NCBI GenBank assembly: GCA_032718475.1
Contig: JAUCBJ010002774.1
Location: 1-64,000 of the forward strand
Direction of reading: 5' to 3'
Source: Nemertoderma westbladi
Lineage: Eukaryota; Xenacoelomorpha; Nemertodermatida; Nemertodermatidae
Length of the DNA stretch: 64,000 nucleotides
Shown: positions 33,627-44,180 of the stretch, piece after piece
How the letters are laid out: each line of letters opens with the position of its first letter
Numbering within the stretch: the stretch's first letter is position 1
Position numbers and translations under genes: made by a program
The notes under the pieces: generated by a model
Told to the model about the DNA's origin: nothing
The model's input: only the letters and a program-made list of their open reading frames with translations
The model's database searches: none

Positions 33627-35626
33627 TACTACTACTAGGATCGGCATGCTGCATTGCAGCTGCATTTTTAAGAATGCTGTGCCGGCTTGTCAACAAAATT
33701 GCACCGCCACAACTCCCTATCACCCATGACATTTGCTAGATCATCCGCATCTTTAAGGCCAGTGTCCTTTAAGATGCGTCTCAAGAAAGTCATGGGCTGT
33801 CCACCATGCTTATTCACTCCATGAGGCTGCCAAAGTACAAGATTATGCACTGGCTGGTCCTCACGGCGAAAGCAATGTCCTGCAAAGCGGAGGCGATTTT
33901 GTTCTAGTGTCAAGCTTGGGGGAACCAATGAGACACCTCCAATGTTATATAGTGTCTGGTTGGAGATGTGTGCATTGTACTTGACACAATGTACCCGGCG
34001 TAGCATTCTTGTGAATGTGCCATCCAGAGATTTGGTGTCCTCAGCAGTTAGAGCCCAGCATGGACTCCCGTAGAGGAGTACTGGAACTACTGCTGCTCTA
34101 AATAATCGGACCTTAAGTTTCCGATTAATTCTAGGTGACTTCCAAATCCTGGAAAGCCTATTCAAGGCTGCCCATGCCTTTCCCTTACGTATTCGAAGGT
34201 CCTCACCTGACTTCCGGATCCATGATCCCAGGTAACAGAAGTCGTCCACATGCTCAAGCATACCATCCTTTGAGCTTATGCTCATCCGATCAGAGACTTG
34301 CTGAGGACTTTCAAAGTTAACTGTCAGAATTTTGGTCTTTCTGGAGTTAATAAAAAGACCAACACTAGAAGCAGCATGTTCTAATGAGCTGAGGAGCCGC
34401 TGGGCTCCCTCTAATGATTCTGAGAGTACTCCTAAGTCATCAGCAAAGTCTAGATCAGTTAGGTACTTGGCAGGATTTCCTCGACTTCTGGAGCCAGTAG
34501 GTGGAGTTATCATCACCCCATCATCATTATGATGATCTAAGGACATGCGTAGAACATAGTCAACCACAATAATGAACAAGAATGGTGCAAGTGTGTCTCC
34601 TTGGAGGACGCCCCATAACACTTCAAATGGTTCTGTGTCACCGTCAACAGTAGACACAAATGTTGTCGAACCATCGTATACTGATCTGATTGCTGCAATA
34701 ATTTCATCAGGAATCCCATATAATGAAAGTATGCTGAACATACGTGAGCGAGAGACTGAATCAAAGGCCTTGAAGAAGTCAACAAAGATAACAGCCAGAT
34801 GCCTGTCTTTCTTTTTTGATAACTCTTCAATTATCCTTCTAAGTGCCAAAATGGGCTCCATGGTCCCACGACCTTTACGGAACCCATTCTGATTTCCACG
34901 TAGCAGTCTCTCAATGGGATCTCTGATGCGATTTAATAGAATTCTATTGTATAGTTTTGCAGCAATCGAGATCAATGAGATTCCCCGAAAAGAACCATAG
35001 AGTGTTAGGTTGCCCTTCTTGGGAACTGGCACCAACTTATTTGTTTTCATTTCTTGTGGGACTCTTGTTGTACGGTACATGTCTACTATGATGGGATAGA
35101 TGAGCTTTAAACACTCAGGTATTTTAAAGACCTCAGGGGGAACACCATCTACTCCACTGGCACGATTGGTCTTAATGCTCTTTGCAGCAGCCTTCACTTC
35201 TGCAAAGGAGATATCGCCAATGGGAATATCTGGGAGTACAGACTCAGACACTTTTACTTCTATAAAGTTATCAGGCAATACCCTGTCATTATTGAGGAGC
35301 TTTTCAAAGTGGGCTTTCCAACCATTAAGGCGATCGGCTGGTGATTCAGCCTTAACCTTGGTGGTTGGTTGGCTTTTCCGCCCAGTAAGCAGATTGATCG
35401 ATTTCCATGCCTGGGATGATTGCCTGCTGTCGTCAGCATCATTGATGGCATCAACCTGTTGGTTTATTAGCTCCTGTAGATTAACAGAGTACTGCCTGTT
35501 CAGGGACCTAGATGCAGCTTTAACTGTATTCTTGGCCGCTGTAGTCTGTTTGAGTCGGGACTCTTTCTGCGCCTTATGAAGGTCATTTCGGCACTTCTGA
35601 ATTTTTTTTTGAATTTTTGGAATAAC
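33627..35626 (-). mobile_element. 5'-truncated RTE-like LINE inserted in the 47-bp array
   Basis: A 2.0-kb insertion on the minus strand, antisense to SF3B3. TTGGTAGCAGTAC occurs at 33614-33626 and again at 35627-35639; an uninterrupted array would not repeat it at that spot, so it is a 13-bp target duplication. The 3' end is a short (TAG)n tail (GATCCTAGTAGTAGTAGTA in element sense), as RTE-type LINEs often show. The 5' part, including any endonuclease, is missing. Confidence 0.85.
33668..35626 (-). pseudogene. RTE-like reverse transcriptase (N-terminally truncated, frame still open)
   Basis: About 650 codons open on the minus strand, with no start codon of their own: the frame runs back into translated minisatellite. 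Motifs in order: RASGVDGVPPEVFK, FRGISLISIAAKLYNRIL, NQNGFRKGRGTMEPI, FVDFFKAFDSVSR (catalytic Asp region), GVLQGDTLAPFLF, LTDLDFADDLGVL (FADD box), then the LINE C-terminal stretch with FRAAVVPVLLYGS, RRVHC, RFAGHCFR and a stop at 33668. Assignment to the RTE group is from remembered similarity; the Proto2 group is an alternative. It is lifted as an internal fragment at 18353-18869 and 57698-57862. Confidence 0.8.
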
Positions 35627-36812
35627 TTGGTAGCAGTACCAGGTGAGTGAGTGTGGGAGATGGGGGAATATGTTGGTAGCAGTACCAGGTGAGTGAGTGT
35701 GGGAGACGGGGGAATATGTTGGTAGCAGTACCAGGTGAGTGAGTGTGGGAGAACGGGGGAATATGTTGATAGCAGTACCGGGTGAGTGAGTGTGGGAGAT
35801 GGGGGAATATGTTGGTAGCAGTACCAGGTGAGTGAGTGTGGGAGAACGGGGGAATATGTTGATAGCAGTACCAGGTGAGTGAGTGTGGGAGACGGGGGAA
35901 TATGTTGGTAGCAGTACCAGATGAGTGAGTGTGGGAGATGGGGGAATATGTTGGTAGCAGTAGCAGGTGAGTGAGTGTGGGAGAACGGGGGAATATGTTG
36001 ATAGCAGTACCAGGTGAGTGAGTGTGGGAGAACGGGGGAATATGTTGATAGCAATACCGGGTGAGTGAGTGTGGGAGAACGGGGGAATATGTTGGTACCA
36101 GTACCGGGTGAGTGAGTGTGGGAGAACGGGGGAATATGTTGGTAGCAATACCGGGTGAGTGAGTGTGGGAGAACGGGGGAATATGTTGGTAGCAATACCG
36201 GGTGAGTGAGTGTGGGAGAACGGGGGAATATGTTGGTAGCAATACCGGGTGAGTGAGTGTGGGAGAACGGGGGAATATGTTGGTAGCAATACCGGGTGAG
36301 TGAGTGTGGGAGAACGTGGGAATATGTTGGTAGCAGTACCAGGTGAGTGAGTGTGGGAGACGGGGGAATATGTTAGATAGCAGTACCAGGTGAGTGAGTG
36401 TGGGAGAACGGGGGAATATGTTAGATAGCAGTACCAGGTGAGTGAGTGTGGGAGAACGTGGGAATATGTTGGTAGCAGTACCAGGTGAGTGAGTGTGGGA
36501 GAACGGAGGAATATGTTGATAGCAGTACCAGGTGAGTGAGTGTGGGAGACGGGGGAATATGTTAGATAGCAGTACCAGGTGAGTGAGTGTGGTAGAACGG
36601 AGGAATATGTTGATAGCAGTACCAGGTGAGTGAGTGTGGGAGAACGGGGGAATATGTTAGATAGCAGTACCAGGTGAGTGAGTGTGGGAGAACGGGGGAA
36701 TATGTTGGTAGCAGTACCGGGTGAGTGAGTGTGGGAGAACGGGGGAATATGTTGATAGCAGTACCGGGTGAGTGAGTGTGGGAGAACGGGGGAATATGTT
36801 GATAGCAGCCGT
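35627..36812 (+). repeat. 47-bp exon-end/splice-donor minisatellite, segment 2
   Basis: About 25 more copies of the exon 4-derived unit after the LINE, ending TTGATAGCAGCCGTAACGGG. Variants here include TTGGTAGCAATACCGGG in a run of near-identical copies (36120-36300). Confidence 0.95.
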
Positions 36813-37142
36813 AACGGGAAAAATTGAATTTACGCAATGACTATCATTTATTTAAATAGTTTGTTAACTATGTTTTATAATTTGATGTAATAATGTTCAT
36901 TATAACTGTTGTTATCGAGAAGGTAAATAAAGTGTTTTATTTACTGTAAAATATGCAATTTTATTGGTAAATTTTAAATAACCTTGGTTCCCCCCGTTAA
37001 ACAACTATGAGTTACAGAGTCAGCGATAAATTAAATTATATAATTTTCAGTCTATCTTATATTAAGTCTGTATAATTTCGCGCTGTGCCATAAGGTCAGC
37101 GGTAAATTCGGTATATTTGATCATTTTTTTTCACCGATTTAG
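36813..37142 (+). other. Distal part of SF3B3 intron 4
   Basis: 330 bp of ordinary AT-rich intron ending in a T-rich tract and TCACCGATTTAG acceptor. Nothing else was recognised. Confidence 0.7.
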
Positions 37143-37249
37143 GCGGAGGCGATGGTCCCAGTGGGGTTCTTATCGGAGCGGAGAACTACATCACTTACAA
37201 AAACTTTGGCGACCAGCCAGATATCCGGATGCCAATACCTAGACGGCGG
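37143..37249 (+). CDS. SF3B3: SF3B3 exon 5
   Basis: 107 nt encoding (G)GGDGPSGVLIGAENYITYKN ... GDQPDIRMPIPRRR, clearly SF3B3 (human has CSENYITYKNFGDQPDIR...IPRRR). Acceptor GATTTAG, donor CGG|GTTAGT, phase 0 at the end. Cumulative CDS 825 nt (275 codons). Confidence 0.94.
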
Positions 37250-37295
37250 GTTAGTTTGTAGTTAAATACCTGGACGATGGATTAGTTTGTAGTTA
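37234..37295 (+). repeat. Two-copy 31-bp tandem duplication across the exon 5 donor
   Basis: Copy 1 (37234-37264) is AATACCTAGACGGCGG|GTTAG and TTTGTAGTTA, spanning the exon 5 end and its donor. Copy 2 (37265-37295) reads AATACCTGGACGATGGATTA then GTTTGTAGTTA, 27 of 31 identical. The donor GT in copy 2 has become AT. Confidence 0.85.
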
Positions 37296-37440
37296 GATTC
37301 TTATTATACAAAATAGCTTGAAAGTCTCAAAAGTTCTTTACATTAAATTTATTTACCGTATACAGTTGCGCGTGATCCTATATTTTGACCACCACAAATA
37401 AAATGACGTCATCTATTTGATTTTTTTTTCTACCGTCCAG

Positions 37441-37537
37441 AATGATTTGGATGACCCCGACAGAGGAATGCTATTCGTTTCCTCGGCAACCCATAAAACC
37501 AAAGCCATGTTCTTTCTTCTGCTGCAAACTGAGCAAG
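37441..37537 (+). CDS. SF3B3: SF3B3 exon 6 (last recognised exon)
   Basis: 97 nt encoding NDLDDPDRGMLFVSSATHKT ... MFFLLLQTEQ plus one base. Matches NDLDDPERGMIFVCSATHKT in other animals. Acceptor TACCGTCCAG, donor CAAG|GTTAGT. Residue 307 of about 1215 is reached here. The following exon should begin with DIFKITLE; no such sequence was found downstream in the window. Confidence 0.93.
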
Positions 37538-38327
37538 GTTAGTTACATTATTGAGCTGCAAATTCAGTCTGGATTCTAAAATGTTTGATGGTTTGAGTTT
37601 TTGTTGAATCAAAATGATTTCGCCCTTGAAATAATTTATTATATTCCTGTAACACACGGCAGAGCCGAATATTTACACGAACGAGCGAAGCGAGTTGATT
37701 CTCGCAATGTTTTTCGCGAACTCTGATTGAATATTATAATATCTTATACGTTAAGAAGAAACTACTCTGGTCATTTTATGCCAATCACAATTAAGCTAAA
37801 TTATGAAAGTGAATAACGTAATAGTTAGTTACTTTAAGCAACAAGTTCTCATTAACTGCAAGCCGTTAATAAATATGGTGAGAGCTCAAGGGAATGCATG
37901 GATCACTTCACTATAGAGTCGCGTTCATAAATCGAGAAATTTATCGTAAAAAATTAATTATTCTTTGATAATTGCTACATTTATTAATATGATATTTACA
38001 CATCCCGCGCGAGCTTATACTTTATAAATACAAAAAATACACAAATTAGGAAATTCAAATTATATATCAGGAAGAAATATTAAGCCTACTTTACATTTGA
38101 TGGCACACAATGCAGAAATCCCTAGAGGTTAATAAATTAATTGTAATTAAATTAATGAAAATTTAAATCATAACCAATAATTGTGTACAAAAACAGACTT
38201 TTCAAAACTAAGTGCTCCTTTATAGTAAAACCCATAAAACCACAGGCTTTTACCATGGAATTGTATACAAGTTTCTCCATGGCAACTGCCAACGACTGGG
38301 GGACTGGTAGCCTTGACGACCACCGCA
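37538..38327. other. Intergenic or SF3B3 intron 6 sequence, no gene seen
   Basis: AT-rich. A CGAACGAGCGAAGCGAGTTG segment near 37679 resembles fragments of the dispersed GC-rich repeat ends. No exon of SF3B3 was recognised. Confidence 0.5.
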
Positions 38328-38630
38328 TTACGATGGAGATATGAAAATGTAGTAAAGCAATGAAACTACTAGAATGCAGTAACGGTTGCTGTGAGTCTGG
38401 AGTGTGGGTGCGGCGCTGGGTTTGTTACACAACGTCGTCGCGCAACAGTTAGCCGAACAGATGTCGGCGTCGCCTCCCCCGTCGCCTAGGAACGGACCGT
38501 GTCCTTTGTTTTGTTCCACGCAACTGGTAACCAAGGAACACGGCGCTGGGGGTAGAGATGATTTCTCGCAATTCATCACGCTGACCACAGTTATCTCCCC
38601 GTTGGAGTTGCGTGAACGCATTGTTTGTTC
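38328..38630 (-). CDS. Ly6/uPAR three-finger protein, C-terminal exon with GPI-type tail
   Basis: 303 nt including a TAA stop. After acceptor ATTTATATTTCAG it encodes EQTMRSRNSNGEITVVSV, MNCEKSS, PCSLVTSCVEQ, and the canonical LU-domain end ICSANCCATTLCN (C-x3-CC-x4-CN). This is followed by a short linker and a hydrophobic C-terminus (CILVVSLLYYIFI), as expected of a GPI-anchor signal. It joins in phase 0 with the exon at 43236-43336; together they hold 10 cysteines, the usual number for one LU domain. Such proteins are cell-surface or secreted modulators; no specific partner can be inferred. It lies antisense to and just downstream of SF3B3 exon 6. Confidence 0.8.
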   Translation of the reverse strand, partial: EQTMRSRNSNGEITVVSVMNCEKSSLPPAPCSLVTSCVEQNKGHGPFLGDGGGDADICSANCCATTLCNKPSAAPTLQTHSNRYCILVVSLLYYIFISPS

Positions 38631-39029
38631 CTGAAATATAAATAACAATCGGTTGACCGAATGATACTAGTTATTATTTCAAATTTTATATTGATTTACT
38701 AATCTGTTTTTAAGGTCTTTTAAAAATGCCCTGAAAGACGCTATAAATTTTGATATTTTCTTTATAATTTTTCGAGCATAAAATTATAAAACAGACGTAC
38801 AAATAAATTATCGAGATTTATATTGTGCAACACCGGCGTTCTTGGTAGCAATACCCCCACACACGTGTCTGATACGTTAGTGAACAAAGTATCTTCGCAA
38901 ATCACGGGAAGGTTTTCACACTACATAATCAATAACTCCTATTTAAACCTTGTTATAACAATAACACGGTATGGTCGAAGATTTCTTGTGCCACGTGGGA
39001 GGCCCCAACAAGGTGTCCGTATGCTTAAG
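38631..39029 (-). other. Acceptor-side part of the Ly6 intron
   Basis: About 400 bp of AT-rich sequence between the array and the acceptor at 38631-38632. Nothing further was recognised. Confidence 0.5.
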
Positions 39030-42000
39030 TCTACTTACACTACTCTACACTTCATATTAACTCACTAACCACTACACTACACTTCATTTTAACTCACTAA
39101 CCACTATACTACATTTCATATTAACTCACTAACCACTACACTACACTTCATATTAACTCACTAACCACTATACTACACTTCAGATTAACTCACTAACCAC
39201 TACATTACACTTCATATTAACTCACTAACCACTACACTACACTTCATATTAACTCACTAACCACTATACTACACTTCAGATTAACTCACTAACCACTACA
39301 TTACACTTCATATTAACTCACTAACCACTACACTACACTTCATATTAACTCACTAACCACTATACTACACTTCAGATTAACTCACTAACCACTACATTAC
39401 ACTTCATATTAACTCACTAACCACTACATTACACTTCATATTAACTCACTAACCACTACACTACACTTCATATTAACTCACTAACCACTATACTACACTT
39501 CAGATTAACTCACTAACCACTACATTACACTTCATATTAACTCACTAACCACTACACTACACTTCATATTAACTCACTAACCACTATACTACACTTCAGA
39601 TTAACTCACTAACCACTACATTACACTTCATATTAACTCACTAACCACTACACTACACATCATATTAACTCACTAACCACTATACTACACTTCAGATTAA
39701 CTCACTAACCACTACATTACACTTCATATTAACTCACTAACCACTACACTACACTTCATATTAACTCACTAACCACTATACTACACTTCAGATTAACTCA
39801 CTAACCACTACATTACACTTCATATTAACTCACTAACCACTACACTACACTTCATATTAACTCACTAACCACTATACTACACTTCAGATTAACTCACTAA
39901 CCACTACATTACACTTCATATTAACTCACTAACCACTACACTACACTTCATATTAACTCACTAACCACTACACTACACTTCATATTAACTCACTAACCAC
40001 TATACTGCACTTCATATTAACTCACTAACCACTAGACTACACATTATATTAACTCACTAACCACGACACTACACTTCATATTAACTCACTAACCACTACA
40101 CTACACTTCATATTAACTCACTAACCACTACACTACACTTCATATTAACTCACTAACCATTACACTACACATCAGATTAACTCACTAACCACTACACTAC
40201 ACATCATATTAACTCACTAACCACTACACTACACTTCATATTAACTCACTAACCACTACACTACACTTCATATTAACTCACTAACCACTATACTGCACTT
40301 CATATTAACTCACTAACCACTAGACTACACATTATATTAACTCACTAACCACGACACTACACTTCATATTAACTCACTAACCAATACACTATACTTCATA
40401 TTAACTCACTAACCACTACACTGCACTTCATATTAACTCACTAACCACTACACTAGACTTCATATTAACTCACTAACCACTACACTTCAGATTAACTCAC
40501 TAACCACTGCATTACACTTCATATTAACTCACTAACCACTACACTACATTTCATATTAACTCACTAACCACTACACTAGACTTCATATTAACTCACTAAC
40601 CACTACACTACACTTCATATTAACTACTAACCACTACACTACACTTCATATTAACTCACTAACCACTACAACACTACATTTCATACTAACTCTCTAACCA
40701 CTACACTACACTTCATATTAACTCACTAACCACGACACTACACTTCATATTAACTCACTAACCAATACACTATACTTCATATTAACTCACTAACCACTAC
40801 ACTGCACTTCATATTAACTCACTAACCACTACACTAGACTTCATATTAACTCACTAACCACTACACTTCAGATTAACTCACTAACCACTGCATTACACTT
40901 CATATTAACTCACTAACCACTACACTACATTTCATATTAACTCACTAACCACTACACTAGACTTCATATTAACTCACTAACCACTACACTACACTTCATA
41001 TTAACTACTAACCACTACACTAGACTTCATATTAACTCACTAACCACTACACTACACTTCATATTAACTCACTAACCACTACACTACACTTCATATTAAC
41101 TCACTAACCACTACACTGCACTTCATATTAACTCACTAACCACTACACTACACATCATATTAACTCCCTAACCATTACACTACACATCAGATTAACTCAC
41201 GAACCACTACACCACACAACATATTAACTCACTAACCACTACACTACACTTCATATTAACTCACTAACCACTACACTACACTTCATATTAACTCACTTAC
41301 CATTACACTACACATCAGATTAACTCACTAACCACTACACTACGCATCATATTAACTCACTAACCATTACACTACACATCAGATTAATTCACTAACCACT
41401 ACACTACATATCATATTAACTCACTAACCACTACACTACACTTCATATTAACTCACTAACCACTACACTACACTTCATATTAACTCACTAACCATTACAC
41501 TACACATCAGATTAACTCACTAACCACTACACTACACATCATATTAACTCACTAACCACTACACTAGACTTCATATTAACTCACTAACCACTACACCACA
41601 CTTCATATTAACTCACTAACCGTTACACTACACATCAAATTAACTCACTAACCACTACACTACACATCATATTAACTCACTAACCACTACACTACACTTC
41701 ATATTAACTCACTAACCACTACACTACACATCAGATTAACTCACTAACCACTACAACACTACACTTCATACTAACTCTCTAACCACTACACTACACTTCA
41801 TATTAACCCAATAACCACTACACTACACTTCATATTAACTCACTAACCACTACAACACTACACTTCATATTAACTCACTAACCATTACACTACACATCAG
41901 ATTAACTCACTAACCACTACACTACACATCATATTAACTCACTAACCACTACACTACACTTCATATTAACTCACTAACCACTACACTACACGTCATATTA

Positions 42001-43235
42001 ACTCACTAACCACTATACTGCACTTCATATTAACTCACTAACCACTAGACTACACATTATATTAACTCACTAACCACTACACTACACTTCATATTAACTC
42101 ACTAACCACTACAACACTACATTTCATACTAACTCTCTAACCACTACACTACACTTCATATTAACTCACTAACCACTACACTACACTTCATATTAACTCA
42201 CTAACCACTACAACACTACACTTCATATTAACTCACTAACCACTACACTACACATTATATTAACTCACTAACCAACCACTACACTGCACGTCATATTAAC
42301 TCACTAACCACTACACTACACTTCATATTAACTCACTAACCACTACATTACACTTCATATTAACTCACTAACCACTACAACACTACACTTCATACTAACT
42401 CTCTAACCACTACACTACACTTCATATTAACCCAATAACCACTACACTACACTTCATATTAACTCACTAACCACTACAACACTACACTTCATATTAACTC
42501 ACTAACCACTACACTACACATTATATTAACTCACTAACCACTACAACACTACACTTCATACTAACTCTGTAACCACTACACTACACTTCATATTAACTCA
42601 CTAACCAACCACTACACTACACTTCATATTAACTCACTAACCAACCACTACACTACACTTCATATTAACTAACCAACCACTACACTACACTTCATATTAA
42701 CTCACTAACAAACCACTACACTACACTTCATATTAACTCACTAACCAACCACTACACTACGCGTCATATTAACTCACTAACCACTACACTACACTTCATA
42801 TTAACTCACTAACCAACCACTACACTACACGTCATATTAACTCACTAACCACTACACTACACATTATATTAACTCACTAACCACTACACTACACTTCATA
42901 TTAACTCACTAACCACTACAACACTACACTTCATATTAACTCACTAACCACTACACTACACATTATATTAACTCACTAACCACTACACTACACTTCATAT
43001 TAACTCACTAACCACTACACTTCATATTAACTCACTAACCATTACACTACACTTCATATTAACTCACTAACCAACCACTACACTACACTTCATATTAACT
43101 CACTAACCACTACACTACACATTATATTAACTCACTAACCACTAGACTACACATTATATTAACTCACTAACCACTACACTACACATTATATTAACTCACT
43201 AACCACTAGACTACACATTATATTAACTCACTAAC
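39030..43235 (-). repeat. 32-bp splice-donor-phased minisatellite filling the Ly6 intron
   Basis: About 130 copies. On the gene (minus) strand the unit is GTTAGTGAGTTAATATGAAG plus TGTAGTGTAGTG. The array begins at 43235, exactly at the donor of the exon at 43236-43336 (TGTACG|GTTAGTGAG), and each unit repeats TAGTG|GTTAGTGAG. GTTAGT is the donor hexamer actually used by SF3B3 exons 5 and 6, so the units are credible decoy donors. Variants include extra AACC (GGTT on the gene strand), ACAACACTAC and AGATT/TATATT changes, with block duplication (for example 39100-39900, period about 97). Confidence 0.93.
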
Positions 43236-43336
43236 CGTACAATGACCACAGTCGTATTTAATTTCAAGTTCGTCAACATTTATTTCTTCTATATTTTCAT
43301 CGAGGAATTTGTATGTTCCTTTGTAGCAAGTTACCC
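43236..43336 (-). CDS. Ly6/uPAR three-finger protein, first LU-domain exon
   Basis: 101 nt on the minus strand: acceptor TTTCTTTTTCAG, then two bases, then VTCYKGTYKFLDENIEEINV ... LEIKYDCGHCT, and donor GTTAGT. VTCYxG at the start is the typical opening of an LU domain (first cysteine after a beta strand); the second cysteine of the usual CxxC is not at the standard place. It ends in phase 0, matching the exon at 38328-38630. The upstream exon with the start codon and signal peptide was not found; it must end with one base of a split codon and lie at a higher coordinate. Confidence 0.72.
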
Positions 43337-43935
43337 CTGAAAAAGAAATTACCAACAAAGGGCGTAACTTTGGCATTTCAATGTAATATAATAGAGTATT
43401 ATTTGACATTTCAATGTGATTGGATTGCTTGGCAGGTTGCATTTCAATATAAAATTGCAGTATGAAATATTTGAAGTATTTGACTTACATCATTATTACT
43501 TTATAATAATCGAATCGTCATTTTTTTACTCAATTACCTCATGTAGTTGTCCTCCACTGCCTGGGGACTATCCATTCAACGAACCTTGTATTGTTCTATG
43601 CTAAAGAGTTTAATCGGATTTTAGTAAAATAATTGTAATTTAATTATTTCGGAGGGGATGTTGTTAATGGACGATGTTTTGTGCTGAGGAAACTTTCCCA
43701 AAAGCATTAGGAACTGGCTGCATTGGCTCCACCCTGATGGCCGCACCTGCTACTGCGGATGTACGCCGGTATACGAGGCCCGTGTGATTTACGCTGTTTA
43801 TAACGGCTGCCGGTGGATCTTATGGGAATTAATCCGCAGTTTGATGGACTACATTTATAATCGATAACGATGTAATTCTCCTACCCCCACTCCACCCCTG
43901 GTACGAACTATATCTCATCCGTTCAATAATTTATT
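43337..43935. other. Region upstream of the Ly6 exon, with a GC-rich open segment
   Basis: Mostly AT-rich, but 43725-43850 is markedly GC-richer (see separate entry). The missing first Ly6 exon was not recognised here. Confidence 0.4.
43688..43867 (+). other. Unassigned 59-codon open segment, GC-rich
   Basis: Between an in-frame TGA (43685) and TAA (43865) the plus strand reads GNFPKSIRNWLHWLHPDG, RTCYCGCTPVYEARVIYAVY and onward. Composition stands out from the AT-rich surroundings, and it is rich in Trp and Cys. It has no start codon and no clear splice sites, and I recognise no family. It may be a transposon remnant. Confidence 0.25.
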
Positions 43936-44180
43936 GGAAGGGATCTAGGGGTCTTATTTTCGAATGATAAGTTTATTTTACCGAAAATAACTTATCTTTT
44001 ATTGGCGCAATTGTAGGATTAATCCCATCACATGCGTACTTTTTAACAGGGTAGTGTACAAATTTAGGAATCGCGTAATTTTTATTGAAATTAATATCTC
44101 ATATCTCTCCAAACCACGTACGCGTTTCTTTTGCTTCACGTAAACTTATCATTCGAGGTTAAGACCCCTAGATCCCTTCC
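43936..44180. mobile_element. MITE with about 40-bp inverted ends
   Basis: Left end GGAAGGGATCTAGGGGTCTT, continuing with CGAATGATAAGTTTA; the right end (44141-44180) is the inverted match, including TAAACTTATCATTCGAGG and GACCCCTAGATCCCTTCC. Total 245 bp, no coding capacity. A target duplication was not clear. Confidence 0.8.

Noticed and set aside
35627-36289. N-terminal extension of the 33.6-kb LINE frame into NIFPRSPTLTHPVLL repeats
   Set aside because: The array merely happens to be open in phase with the LINE; the target duplication at 35627 marks the true element boundary.
37522-37567. Possible donor-anchored duplication at SF3B3 intron 6 (CTGCAAACTGAG and CTGCAAATTCAG, 34 bp apart)
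   Set aside because: Only about 12 bases align with two differences; too short to separate from chance.
39030-43235. CRISPR-like array
   Set aside because: Units are contiguous variants of one 32-bp sequence with no unique spacers, in a eukaryotic intron.
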